A stretch of DNA of 64,000 nt from assembly GCA_002786025.1 (NCBI GenBank), contig NHNW01000018.1, positions 496,001-560,000 of the forward strand. The letters run 5' to 3'. Below, piece after piece: positions 43,687 through 55,392 of the stretch (its first letter is position 1; each line of letters starts with the position of its first letter). A model generated the notes under the pieces. It saw only the letters and a program-made list of their open reading frames with translations, had not been told where the DNA came from and did no database searches. Origin of the DNA: Zasmidium citrigriseum (taxonomy: Eukaryota; Ascomycota; Dothideomycetes; Mycosphaerellales; Mycosphaerellaceae). The position numbers and the translations under genes are program-made.

Positions 43687-44669
43687 TGCCGACTTCAGGT
43701 GACTTGGGCATGGACTGTACGTTGATCCAGCGGCTCCTGCAACGCTGATGCGCTTATGTTCGTCCTGAAGTTTTGAAAGCTCGCCTTGTACTCGCCTCAT
43801 AACTCATATGCTCTGGGCGTCTTATGCTATCGGCGCTTGGCAGGTCAGACCGAGGGAGCGTTTCGGTGACTGTCTACCGCACTTCTTCCGTGGCTTCACG
43901 ACGGGTCAAAGATTGCCAATGAAGGCCACATAAGCCATCATATGCAATGGCGGTAAGTACAACAGACGACGTGTAGGTCGATTGGCATGGGTTGCACTAC
44001 CCGAATCTCAACTTGCCATCGGTTTTTGAAGCCATGCGTGGCACTAACGACCGATCAATAGGGCTTCGGAATCACAATTCTCTTGATCGGCTGTCTCACG
44101 GAGAGAAAAACAATCTCCTCGGAGTCTATTGATTTCTTGATGCCCGCACCTGTCCTGGTCGCATACTGATTGCAAAGAGATAGCTGGGTTGTGTGCAGAT
44201 GACAGGGAAGAGTGCAGCGAAGGGGTACTCCTCATGGAAGGATTGGCGAAGACCACGTCGACTGGGACCAAAACGCTGGCAACATTCCTACTTTGGACAC
44301 ATAATAATGCCTTCGGACGTTCACGTCGTTATAGCACACACCTGACACATACCTATGTCGAGAACGTAGAGCGAAGTAAGGAGGACCATAGCTTGAAGCT
44401 GGCGATCTACCTTCCACCATAATCAAATCTCACGTTCTACTCCAGATAACCCTACCCAACAGCCCTTTGAAGTAGTGACACATCTTCGATCGCATAGCAT
44501 GAAACCTGCCAAAATCTGACAAAGTCGATCGAGGCATAGGGCAATCACCCATCTCAGAAGCTCACGCTAATCCAAATTTACACACCGAGCTGTCTAAAAT
44601 CCTGAGACAAGAAAACCTCGCCTCCCACCACCTCAAACCTTCCAACCACCAAAACAACAAATAACAGCA
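43687..44669. other. Divergent intergenic region
   Basis: 983 bp between the starts of the MDR gene (minus) and the WKF-domain gene (plus). No supported gene. The last 70 bp before 44670 are A/C-rich (CCACCACCTC, CAAAACAACAAATAACAGC), a typical leader. Confidence 0.5.
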
Positions 44670-45839
44670 ATGGCAACCACAAACCCCACACCTCGAGTCC
44701 CGGCCTGGAAGCGCCTCGGTCTCAAGCTCAAATATGCCAAAGACACGGCCGACGACGAGAACACACCGCCAACCTCAAAACCAATTCAAGAACCCACGAA
44801 ATCTTCAAAAAGGCCCGCCGAAGATGAAGGACCCGAAACGCCGGCGAAGCGCGCGAAACCCTCGAAATTGGAGAAGAAGAAGAATCGCAACGAAGAACCC
44901 GCAGCAAAGACCCCCAAAAAGATCGTCTTCGACGAAGACGGCCAAAACGCTCGACCATCCACGTTGAGGAAATCTGTCTCTTTCACGCCGGATACGAAAG
45001 TCGAAGATGGATTCTCCGCGTCAAATTTCTTCAAAGCTTGGGTTAATGGTGGCGAGAGTAACGACGACAAATCTCAACCTCAGGAGGCCGATCCTGCATC
45101 GCCATCCAAGGACCACAGCGAACCATCCAAAGAACCAACCAAAGAGAAAAAGAAACCCAAAAAGCCCAAAAAATCGAAATCGACCCTCCTCCTCACTGAA
45201 GAACCCACCAAGTCAAAACCACCCAAGGAAGAATCAACAGAAACCCCCTCCTACATCTCCTACCTTCTCACCTTCCACACCTCCCGCGCCAACTGGAAAT
45301 TCTCCAAAGCCCACCAAAACACCCTTCTCAAAAACCTCTTCAACATCTATCGGATTCCCCCAACTCACAACGCCGCAATCTTCGAATACATAGCCGGATT
45401 ACAAGGGTCTGCGAGGCAGCGCGTAGCCGGTGACGTGGTGAAAATCCTTAAAGATCTCGCTGGGGGAGGAGGAGATCTCGACTCTTGTTCCGCGGCACTT
45501 GACGCTAAGGTGGAGGAGTACGAAGCCGCGAAGAAGGAAGGGAATGATGAGGCGAAGGTTGAGGATCTGAGGAGGGATGTGGAGAGGGGACGGCGGGCGG
45601 AGGGGATTTTGAGGGTGGCGTTTGAGGGAGAGGATGGGATGGTCGCTGAACTATTTTCTGCTTCGAAGTCAGACGAGGCCAAGGCTACCGCCACGGAGAC
45701 GAAGCCCTCACAGCCAGAGGAAAAGAAACCCCAACGCAAGAAACGCAAAGCCCGGACAGATGTCTCTTCATCATCGTCCTCGTCCTCGGAGAGCACGAGC
45801 GAGGAGAGCTCCGGTGAGAGTGATAGCGACAGTGACTAG
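44670..45839 (+). CDS. WKF-domain protein (C7orf50-like, probably nucleolar)
   Basis: Single exon, 389 aa. The conserved WKF domain is at about 190-265, with the name-giving motif SRANWKFSKAHQNTLLKNLF. It is flanked by long Lys/Pro/Glu-rich disordered segments, including KRPAEDEGPETPAKRAKPSK and KKKPKKPKKSKS, which look like nuclear/nucleolar signals. A helical acidic/basic region follows (about 280-330). The tail is a serine run followed by an acidic Ser-Glu-Asp repeat ending SGESDSDSD, a likely casein-kinase-2 target. The family is found from fungi to animals; a ribosome-biogenesis role is presumed, not shown here. Confidence 0.85.
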   Translation: MATTNPTPRVPAWKRLGLKLKYAKDTADDENTPPTSKPIQEPTKSSKRPAEDEGPETPAKRAKPSKLEKKKNRNEEPAAKTPKKIVFDEDGQNARPSTLRKSVSFTPDTKVEDGFSASNFFKAWVNGGESNDDKSQPQEADPASPSKDHSEPSKEPTKEKKKPKKPKKSKSTLLLTEEPTKSKPPKEESTETPSYISYLLTFHTSRANWKFSKAHQNTLLKNLFNIYRIPPTHNAAIFEYIAGLQGSARQRVAGDVVKILKDLAGGGGDLDSCSAALDAKVEEYEAAKKEGNDEAKVEDLRRDVERGRRAEGILRVAFEGEDGMVAELFSASKSDEAKATATETKPSQPEEKKPQRKKRKARTDVSSSSSSSSESTSEESSGESDSDSD

Positions 45840-46341
45840 CACCCACCACCGCTATCAAGCCCTTTCCATAGACACAGAGACAACCAATCCCAGACAAATA
45901 AGAATTCGTTTCGAAACCACGTTTGAGAATTCTGTGTATTCACACCTCATCCACTTCTGCTACGAGAGAGAAAGCAAATAGTCAACGCCAGTGACCTTTC
46001 TCAACCATCCCTTCTGTGAGAGACTAGGTTGATACTAGTTATAAACTAAAGCAGCCAGCAGCCAGCCAGGCCGGGAATTCCTCGAATCCAACGCCCCCAT
46101 CCCAGATACTGTCAAGAGAAGCACCCTTCCTCCCTAAGGATGGAGGTGTGCCATCTCTCGCCCTTTTATTCCCCATTTGCCCAGTACCAGCCTTAGCCTG
46201 CCTCCCTTCCCCAAAATGCGTAATAGTCGATGCTCGCATTTTTATTTACAAAACAAGAAAAGTGGTTGTGACTCGCAATGAAAAATTCGTCAATTCAGTG
46301 ATGATTGTGTGCGACCGTGTCGAGGATCCGGCACAGGTGTT
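45840..46341. other. Convergent 3' region
   Basis: About 500 bp downstream of the WKF gene and of the FLC-like gene. On the minus strand an AATAAA-type signal lies at 46246-46241, suggesting the FLC transcript extends at least to there and includes the out-of-frame ORF. Confidence 0.45.
46241..46246 (-). terminator. Candidate polyadenylation signal AATAAA
   Basis: TTTATT on plus, AATAAA on the minus strand, about 365 bases past the FLC-like stop. Positional inference only. Confidence 0.3.
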
Positions 46342-46611
46342 TTACCGGGCTCCTTGCGAGGACCAAGGCCGCTTGTACATATCAACGACTCTGCCAACCT
46401 CGTCGGTCGAATCCACTCGGTGTAGAAGCGGCTGTTGTGGGAGTGACTCCGCACTTTGGGAAGCCGTCGTCGTGATGTTTGGGTAGTGGTTGTTGTTGTT
46501 GGTCGCATTAAAACTCGAAAACTTGGGACTTGGGACATCTGTCATCAATATTGCCGTATTAACCGTCTCCGCTGAAACGCCTGTGAAGATCGGTGGTCGC
46601 TGTGGCTGATT
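46342..46611 (-). other. Shifted open frame continuing the FLC-like protein
   Basis: Directly after GAA-TAA of the FLC-like gene, skipping one base (T at 46612) opens a frame of 89 codons. Its translation starts NQPQRPPIFTGVSAETVN, contains MTDVPSPKFSSFN, and ends with a structured-looking HRVDSTDEVGRVVDMYKRPW. This composition is protein-like and fits a cytosolic tail of a membrane protein. It has no ATG of its own near the beginning, and no intron of credible length joins the frames. Possible explanations are an ancestral longer C-terminus cut by one inserted base, a sequence error, or recoding. Confidence 0.4.
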
Positions 46612-48836
46612 ATTCGTAACCAGCTCCTCTTTGCCAGGGTGATGCTGTTTGCTGACGAAAACGACCTTGACTGCTCGTCATTGAGCCTGTCCGGTCGTAA
46701 GGTGGGAGGTGTCGTGCACCGCCATCGTTTGGCTGGTGGCCGAATCCACCTGCACCGGTGTATGCTGTTTGCTGGACTTGCGGCGTCCGCTCGCTGCTGC
46801 CACCCGAGTTTGACCCTGACCAGCTGTCATCGTCGTCCTCGATCCTGGCTCCACTCTTGGTAGTGTGGAAACCGTGCTTCGACTCTCCACGAGCTGTCGC
46901 GCCTAGCGCATCGAGCTCGGTCGTCAACTGCGATTGAGACTTGATGAAGCTACCACGGTCGTCGCGCATTGGCTGATATCTGCTTTCAGGGTTCTTCGAG
47001 AAGATGGCGATTCCTGAAGCGACGAGAACGATCACGAGCAGGATGGTGGCAAAAGCTGCGTTGTAGATGAAGAAGATGACGCCCATGACACCAGTCACGA
47101 TACCCTAGAAGATCAAGTTAGCGAGATTCTCAAGCAATGAGATCAAGAGTGCTTACCGGCTGGCCAAATACTTCGGAAAAGACCAACAAAAAGATGGCCG
47201 AGAGGAAGTTGACCACGCAAATGGCAATGTTGAAGGCGTTGGTCTTCTTGTCCATGTACGGCCTAAGCACGCAGACGGCGATCAGGTAGACTGCCTCGAT
47301 AATGACGAGTGCAACGGCCTGAGCGACGCCACTGCTCTGTGCGACACCAATGAAGAGACCCTTGACCAGGATGTAGATCAAGAATGGGACGATGAAGTAG
47401 TATGCCGTCGCCTTGAACTGGACGTACAGGAAACCCCACTTGTTGAGCGAGACGGGGTCCGAGTAGAGGATGTAGGCCGGGTTCTTGTGCATCGTGATAC
47501 TACGGCGCGCGAGTCGAATGACCTTACTAGAGGCCCAGCCGAGGATGGCGAGCATCGGGAAGATGGTGAAGACGGCCAGGACGACTTCGGCGCCAGAATC
47601 CCTTTGAGTGAACTCCCAGAAGCAGAGCACGACCATCTGAGGGTAACCGATGAGAACGATCCGGAAGAGAATGCCCTTGAGGACGGTAGTCCAGCCGTTG
47701 CGGAAGTCCTGGAAAGTCTCGCCCTTCATCTTGCCGGCCTTGGTAAGACCTTCGCAGACGAACTTGAAGATAACCACGCCGAGTACAACGAAGATGACGA
47801 AGATCAGGAAGAAGATGTATCCGGTCAAGAAGATGTTGGTCGGCTCGATGGCGGCGCGGAAACCGACACGGTCGATGCCCTTGACGATGACTTGAGTGGA
47901 TGAGTCCGTCTTGTCTGAGCCTGCATTGGATCGGGCGCGAATGGCCATGTCCTGGAGCTGAGAGACGGCGCGTCTCATGACACCTGCCACAGCCGCAAGG
48001 CTTCGCTTCTCGACTCGGACAGAGCTGTCGCTCAAGTTGGAGAGGATAGTCGATGGTGTGCCGCCAGTCGCTCTCTGGTACCAGGTGGCGAGTTTCTGGA
48101 GGAAGCCGACACGGATAATGCCCATGCTCCATTGGAAGTTCTGGGTCCACGAGGCAACGATGGGCGGCAGCGATACTGCAGTCATGCCGATGAAAGCCTG
48201 AGCCTGGAAGTATCCGAAGAGAGCCATCGCGTTCGCGGCAACGTGAGCAGCAGTGTTGGAGTGGCCGAGACCCGATGTTATCGCAGACGCGACCAGCGCC
48301 AGGCCTGAAATCACAGCAATGGTCCATGCAACGCCTTTCTGGTCCACGGTCTTACCGTTGGACAGTTCGGCCTCGACACAGGCAGCGGATTGTCCAGTGG
48401 AGGTCTGATTGAAGTAGACCTGCACCTTGGCGTCCAAGTCTGGCACAGTGTATGTGATGCCCGGTACCTGGGCCAAAGACTTGGCTGGAATATCCGCATT
48501 ACTGTTCAAATTGATCTGTCCTTCATTCATCGGGCAGAGGCCCTGGAAGTCGTCCGAGTCGCATGGGTTGATGGTAGTCTTGTACACACTCAGTCCGTAT
48601 GCCAGGACGATGAGTTCAATGGTGACATTTCCGGTAATAGAACTGACACCGACCACATCGAAGGCCAAACTTCGATTTTGTGGGGTGAAGGTAACGTCAA
48701 AGAGGGTGGCGGAGAAGTTGTTGTTGGCCTGACAGGGATTAAGCGACGTCGACTTGAGGAGGCGCTCGGCACCTGTGAAGGGCGAGGCGGCGAGCAGGAG
48801 CGTCGGGATTAATGATGATATCGAGGAGAGCTTCAT
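46610..48836 (-). CDS. FLC/TRP-like membrane protein with ML-like domain
   Basis: Exons 47157..48836 and 46610..47104 (52-nt intron, GTAAGC...TTCTAG) encode 724 aa. The family (flavin carrier Flc / Pkd2-like, TRP-related) acts at ER or plasma membrane in FAD or calcium transport and cell-wall integrity. A signal peptide (MKLSSISSLIPTLLLAASP) precedes a lumenal ML-like domain (about 24-175) with paired cysteines (NPCQ, NPCDSDDFQGLC, AACVEAE) and N-glycosylation sites. About nine hydrophobic helices follow, ending with GVIFFIYNAAFATILLVIVL just after the intron. The cytosolic tail is polar, with EDDDDSWSGSNSGGSS, and ends SPWQRGAGYE. See the shifted frame that follows the stop. Confidence 0.9.
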
Positions 48837-50432
48837 GGCTGCTGTGGGTGTCGAGGTCGGCGGGGGGAGTTGGATGTATGCGGTCGGGATCTGGCGGAGG
48901 CCGCCGGCAGCGAGAGGAAGCCGTCAGGCGCGTCGACGGCGACGGTGTTGTGTGATTAGGCGGTCGCGGAGGGCAGTCGCAGTCGGTGGTGGTGGATCGT
49001 GGGTGCTGAAACGAAGGTAATGGGTTGGTGTGGTGGAAGAAAAGCGAGGGTGGAAGTCGATGGCAGGGGCGGTTGGGTGGTGTCGCTGGCGAAAGGGCAG
49101 CGGGCCAATCCGAGCGCTTGGTCCGCGGCGATGATGACGAGTCTTTGTACGGGCCCCGTGCGGTCTCTCAAACCTGCTCGCAGGACAAAAATGAAGCGAA
49201 TGACTGAGCGAACAACAATTCAATAACCACACCTCGAAGCTGGTGAAGTTGTGGTGTAGGTGAGGCTGCGGCTCTGGCGTGGGCGTTGGACGCGCGCGCT
49301 GAGGACTCGTGTCGCCCCTTTCCCAGCACTGCCACTGGACTTCGTACTCGCCCGATGGAAGATCCGGCTAGCGTGCAGCGGCTTGGCTGCCGGCGTGTGC
49401 TTGTGCTCGTGTGGAGAGCTGGGGTGAAGGCTGGCCGTTGCTGTTTGTCGCGCGCCTCCCAACGGCTGTCTTCCAATGTGCAAAATGTTCAATCTTCATC
49501 AACAGAACGACTGCAGTGGTATGGACGACTTGCACGAAGCTCCTCTGCGACAGCCCACCTGAAACAGCAGTCGCGACGGCGCAAGCTGCACACCGTCGAT
49601 CCTCGTGGAGAACACCGGATTTTGCGATGGAGACGACACGCGGCCTCGACACCAATCACACAACCACAACTCCAACTCCTCCGCACCTCGCAGCCGGTCT
49701 CTCTCACAGATGTATGGGCTCCCCAAAGGCGCATATACCTCTCCACAACCGGGATCTTTCTTGCACAGGTGTTCATCGCAATTATTCCAGGGAAGGGACG
49801 ATTTTGGGCCTTGATTTAGGACACGACATCCATGACCACGCCAAGCGCTCTCGCCATGCCAACCACGTTACTCGTCGTTGCCTCCAAGAAGAAGTATTGC
49901 CCTTTTGGGACGAGATGCAAGAATCGATAGAACGCCACATTTGACTGGATGCTTTCGACCGGCCATGTCAGATGCTTCTTGTTCCTGCAGCGCATCGAAT
50001 CGTTTCACTTGGCCGGTCGCCCGGCAAAAAGACGCCGTGGAGCGGAATGCCCGTACTACCCGGAAGGGAATCTGTCACGTGATGTCTGACTGCTCCTTCC
50101 TTTCTTGCGCTACTGCCTTTCTTCATTCAAATGTTGCAGAGCACCGCGGCCTCCGCCAGTATCAAACACCAGATTCTAACCCCGCAAAGATACGGTAAAG
50201 ATCTCGTTCAGGGACATTCTGTTCAGGTCACGATTGGACACATTCCAAGGCTTCTTGGTTAGCGAAGCTCTGTTCTAACATCTCAACATATGCCTCACAA
50301 GGCCCTTCAAGACACTCTATGCAAATCTTGCGATTCCCAATCGGCCGTACATCATACAACAAGACAACAAGAAGCGCAAGATCAACCCTATATCCTCACC
50401 GCAGCCTTTCATTATACCACCTCCCTCTCCCT
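48837..50432. other. Intergenic: FLC promoter and 3' end of the GMC gene
   Basis: About 1.6 kb with no confident gene. ORFs at 49411..49944 and 49605..49814 have short protein-like stretches, but their only possible join would need a 22-nt intron, so they are not called. GTCACGTGA occurs at 50074-50082. Confidence 0.45.
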
Positions 50433-52550
50433 TCAAGCACTCCCATTGATAATAACATCCGCCGCCTTCTCACTAACAATATAAATCGGCAAACTAATAA
50501 AAGTCCCCGGAATCTTCGGAAAAACACTCGCATCCACAACCCTCAATCCCTCAACCCCCTTGACCCGAAACTCACTATCCAGCACTTCCCCAATAGCCGC
50601 CGTACAACAAGCATGATGGCCCCAAGCCTCATCCTTAATAAACTGCTTAACCTGCTCTTCGGTGGAAACATTCCTCCCCGGCGTGACCTCCGTAAAAGCG
50701 CCATCGAGCGGGATCAACTTGTCGAAGGCTTCGCGACCCCAGAGGAGGCCTTCGTAGAGCGCTTGGATGTCTTTCTCGTCGCCGGAGTCCGTCGTGTTGC
50801 CGGTGTCGAAGGAGCGGAAGTCGATGGCTGGATGCTCTCGCGGGTCGGTTGAGCGGAGGGTTACGGTGCCGGCGTTGTTGTGGGAGTGCGCTTTTAACGC
50901 TAGCCATGACCATCTGTTGCCGTGGATGACGCTGTCGTAGGCGAAACCTGGGTAGAAACCTGCGAACACTCCTGGTGTGCCGATGATGAAGATGTCCGCT
51001 GGGTCGTCCTCCGCAGCAATAGACGATTTGAGCGTTACACCTACCGCGGCGCCGGAGGTGGTATAGGGACCTTTACCGATGACGCCCACTCCGTTCTGCC
51101 ATTGCTCGAGACAGGGGTCTGGTTTCCCGTCGTATTGGAAGGTGCAGTCTTTGGAAACGGCGAATTTGGATTCGGCGGCGGCGACGATGGAGACTTCGTA
51201 GCGGTCTTGCATGTTGGATCCCACGCCTGGGGCGTCTAAGATGACTGGGAGGCCGAAGGACTCCAGTTCGGACCGTGGGCCTATACCGCTGAGTTTGAGG
51301 AGTTGGGGGGTGTTAAACTAAAGGGGATGGAAGGTCAGTCAATGTCTTAAGAGATTGATGGGTTGGCTTTTGTTCCATGGTGTACTTACGGTACCAGCGG
51401 AGAGGATGACTTCCTTACTCGCAGCCACATACCCCATCGTGCCCGTGATAGAGCTGGAATACGCCGGATCAGCAGAGTAGAGGTGTTCGCCAGAAAGATA
51501 TTCAACTCCAATGGCTTTGGGAATCGTGCCATTCTGATCGAATCGAATCTTCGTCGCGAGCGTGTGCAGAGCGATGTCGAGGTGGTACATGCGGCTGCCA
51601 TCTTCATTCACCGCATTAGCGACTTCAAGAACGAAGTTCCGGGGGCTGCTGCGTTTGGAAGTCTCGTCGTCAATGGCCAGGGGCACTTGGAAGAGATCTT
51701 GGGTTTGGTCTCGGAGGGGTCCGTTGTTATTTGCGTCGTCGAGGAGGATGTGGCCAAGAGAGGTGACTGTGGTGAGGATACTCGTAACAAGTCCCTATCA
51801 TTCATCAGCAACCCCCTCACCCCTTTCAAAAGATTCAAGGATACTAACCTTCCCCATCGCAGCCGCCGCACTCAGCACAATACTCAACAACTTCAAATCC
51901 TCAAGCACAAGTGTCAAACTCGTCAAACTCGTCCTCAACCACCCCTCCCTCCCATGCCCACTCCCCACAACATACTGCGCGCGCTCCAACTTCTCAAAAT
52001 ACCCCCTCATAACCTCCGGACTCCAGCTCTCATCCCCCGTCAAAGCCTGCACATACGTCCAATCGCTCTCATGCGGATACGTCGTGATAAGCGCATTGTG
52101 CTCCGCGCAGCCCCCCAGCGCCCCCGTCCGGGGGTATAAAATCCCGAGCGGCTCGGAGCCTGGCAGTGGGTAGAGACCCGAGTAGTAGGTCCCGTCGGGT
52201 TTGCGGTATGTCATGTGGGAGTCTCGTTTCTGCCGGGTGGTGTCGAGGTAGTGGGTTACGAAGTAGTCCCATTTTATGGCGTCGTCTTCGGCGGATTTGA
52301 GGTTGTAGGCTGGCACGGTTTGGTTTAGGGCGTCGCCGTGGTCGCCGCCTGCTTCGATTAGGAGGACTTTGTGGCCCGCGAGGGCGAGGCGTGCCGCGAG
52401 GGGGGAGCCTCCGGGTCCGGAGCCTATGATCACATACTCGTAGCTGGTGTCGTTGATGGCTCTCCGGTGATGGAAACGTCCATGGGAGTTCGGAGATGCT
52501 GAGGCGGCTATGGCGAGGGATGCCGCTGCTGCGAGGCCTTTGAGCAACAT
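50433..52550 (-). CDS. Secreted GMC-family FAD oxidoreductase
   Basis: Exons 51849..52550, 51390..51794 and 50433..51317 encode 663 aa. The family (glucose/aryl-alcohol oxidases and dehydrogenases) oxidises alcohols or sugars; oxidase members release H2O2. The signal peptide is MLLKGLAAAASLAIAASASP; a start upstream at TTG was discarded. The FAD-binding dinucleotide fold is YVIIGSGPGGSPLAARL (G43, G45, G48), ending LLIEAGGD. The second GMC signature is SAGTFNTPQLLKLSGIG, read across the exon 2/3 junction. The C-terminal catalytic part has AWGHHACCTAAIG and PGTFISLPIYIVSEKAAD. Several N-x-S/T sequons fit secretion. Substrate, and oxidase versus dehydrogenase activity, cannot be told. Confidence 0.92.
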
Positions 52551-53580
52551 TGCGATTCCGCCTGGCCTAGGACGTCGATAGGTCAAGCTTGTCGCTCAAG
52601 TGAAGTCGAAGACAGAATGTAAGACATGATAAACCCTCCCTCCCACCGCACGAGCACACGGAACTCCTTCCCCTTCCGCATCCGCAGCACAAACACCATT
52701 CACCCCCATCTCAATCGCCTAATATCCTCAGGACCCATTCCGCAATATCACTAGCCAAGGCTTGTCTTGTCCATCGCGAGTCCGACGTGCTTGTCGAAAA
52801 TATGCCGAGACATTTCGTTTAGGGGGGCCACGTTCGCTTTCCAAGAGATCTGGCTATTTGGCCTGGCTAGCTGGTTGGTTGAGAGAAATGTAGAAGCGGC
52901 AGCCGGACTGCTGAACTAGGGACGAAGTTCTAACGGCTGGTGATTCTCGGCAGTGGCATGGCGGGCATGGGTGTTTACTTCGAGTTCGAATCCTGGATCT
53001 TGGGAACATTCGAAATTGATCCGGATAGAACGAAGTCGGTGTGCTGCAATTCGCATCACAGTCGTCCAGTTACATTGGCGTTCACCTCGAGAGGACACAA
53101 AGTCAACCCCCTCGGCCTTCCCAGCGACATCTCCCTCACACTAAACCATCACCCCAGCAAAGCGACCAGATCTAAAAATCCATCCCCGTCCCGTGGCCAT
53201 GGATCCCATGCACATTGCAACCTGGAGCCGAACCAGGGTAGACGAGAAACAAGTGCTCGACGGATTGTGTGAGGTATAAACTAGATCAAAGAACAGCATG
53301 CCGCAAGATCCTGGAAAATAGGGCTTCGGGGAGTTTGTGGCCGCATCTTCAGTCGCCGTTCTGAATGCGGCATGCGTCGGCATAGTCGTGTTCATGGTTG
53401 ATGAGTGATCGGATTGTCACATGAAAGATGTTGATTCTGTAGATGTTGCGGCCGTGAAAGACGTAGATGCGTTCGTTGTATGTGTGTGTCTGCTGGATCT
53501 GGCAATCCGTCTATGTGTATTGTGCGGATCGACTGTTGCGGAGTCTATCTGTGTCATGGTTCCTTCTCGTCATCATCTCC
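52551..53580. other. Intergenic: GMC promoter and receptor 3' region
   Basis: About 1 kb, no gene seen. A tRNA-like T-loop string (GTTCGAATCC) at 52983-52992 is not backed by matching stems. Confidence 0.5.
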
Positions 53581-55392
53581 TCAAGCCGGCGAAACTGGCC
53601 GCCAAACATTGTGATCAGGTGTATACGTCGCGCGGGAGAGCTCGCGTGTATGGTTCCCAGACTCCGGCAAATCGTCTCTTTCATTGCTATGGCTCAGCGC
53701 ATCGGTGCTGACGTTTTGGAGTGGAATGAAATGGCCGTCATCGCTATGTCGTGGCCGAATGTAGACTTCTGTTCCGCTTTTGTCGATTCCGCTGCCGACT
53801 GCCGTAGGACCTGAGAATCCTGAGAGTCCGGGTGTTACGGCACGGCTTGAGGCTCCCATGGATGTACCCATCAGTTTGGGGAATGCTCGTCGGATGAGGT
53901 TGCGGATGCCGGGCATGCAGGCGCAGCAGAGGGCGGTGTCGATTTCGATGACGGTCCAGTAGCCTACTTGCTTGTAGTCGTCTGTCGTTCCTCGTTAGCG
54001 AATTCGAAGTCTCACGGAATGTGAGAAGAGATAGCTCACAAGTCAAGTTCTTGGAGTCGCCGAAAACCACTAGCAATCGTAGTCGCAAGATGCTGACAAT
54101 AGTGACGAAGAATCCAACGCCTGTGGATCATCTCATCAGCTGCATATATGCGTGAAGGACTTCGATGTCACTCACCAAACATGAGCATCACAAGGATCTT
54201 CTTGCGAGTGTTCAAGTTCATGCTCCAAAGCAACGGCATCGGAAGTCCCACTACCACAATGTCCAGAACGATGTTGATGATAGCCGAAGCCCACGACTGT
54301 GCATTGACGTTGTTGCAGTATCCCGGATGTGTCTCGTCCCAGTGAGTCCATGCCTGTGAAGAATCATCAGCTCTGAAGGAGCTATCAATTCTCAGGTATC
54401 GTGCTTACCAGAGACACCGGATTGCACTGAAAGATGGTGATGATTACGAAGACAATCATGTAGGCTGCGTTCAGTCCGATGGCCACGAATACCAGGATCC
54501 GGAAGCCCTTGGTCGGGAAGATTCGCAGATAGGTGCAAAGGATGGCGATCTTGATGGTTGGTAGGGCGATTAGGTATAAGATTTCGTCGAAGTAGTACAC
54601 CTAGATCATCGTTGGAATCCCTTGCAATGCTGCAATTGTTTCAAAAAGACATACCTTGAGCGCCTGAGTGATGTTGTCAAAAGGAATCGTCCAGACATCC
54701 TTTCCTATGCCGAGTCCGGTCACTGAAGACTTGATTAGCCATCGTACGTCGGATCAAGAAGTGGACTATACGTACAAACGTTCGACAAAATGGTGATCGG
54801 TATGATCAGGATAAACGCGAAGGTGATCGTAAAATCGTCCCACCAAAGATCCGTATCGATTCGAGAGCCTTTGTCACAAGGGAACCGGACCTTCGAGATC
54901 ATACGCATAGCATACGCGATCAAAGCACAGATCCCACCGACGATACTGGCGACGGAGATGTGAGGGGCCTCTCGAACTGGTCGTTGGCAGATCTGCTCGG
55001 TGAGGTTCTTTGCAGCTGGAATGAAGGTTGTCAGTCGGGGTTCGCATTCAGGATACGGGACATTCTCTTACTCAATTGCTCGCGGATGGTACAGGCCTCG
55101 ATGGAGCAAGCTTCGATCTTCGCCGTCGCTGTAGTGTTGCTGCAACTCGACGAAAGGTCCAGATTCGAAGTAGTGATTCCAGCAGCGGCGACGGCGGTCA
55201 AAAGGCAAGTTTGCTGTAGACACTGGTTAGCACCATCTGCCAGTCCCACAAGCATTTCGAATCTCCTACAGCACACTCCGGCATCTGCGCGAGCAGTTCC
55301 AGAGCCTTCAAAAGCGTATCCTCGGAAGTCGCATTGTTCTGACAGGCACCAAACGTCACAAAAAGCAACACCCAACTCCAGAGAAACTTCAT
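53581..55392 (-). CDS. PTH11-like receptor with N-terminal CFEM domain
   Basis: Eight exons: 55270..55392, 55072..55213, 54776..55015, 54655..54722, 54409..54600, 54176..54353, 54040..54120 and 53581..53981, encoding 474 aa. Signal peptide MKFLWSWVLLFVTFGACQ. The CFEM part runs from PECAQTCLL to about residue 105; only six cysteines are found after the signal peptide instead of the usual eight. Seven membrane helices follow, with the fungal rhodopsin/PTH11 signatures DLWWDDFTITFAF, GLGIGKDVWTIPFDNITQAL and FQCNPVSLAWTHWD. The cytosolic tail is Ser/Thr/Gly-rich. PTH11 in rice-blast fungus senses surfaces upstream of cAMP/MAPK signalling; ligands of this protein are unknown. All junctions keep frame and restore family motifs. 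Confidence 0.88.

Noticed and set aside
49605..49944. Possible two-exon gene
   Set aside because: The only frame-keeping join needs a 22-nt intron, below any realistic size.
52551..52586. Start of the GMC oxidoreductase at 52586
   Set aside because: The codon is TTG; ATG 52550 begins a clean signal peptide.
52975..53000. tRNA-like T-loop GTTCGAATCC
   Set aside because: Flanking five-base stems do not pair and no acceptor or anticodon arm can be drawn.
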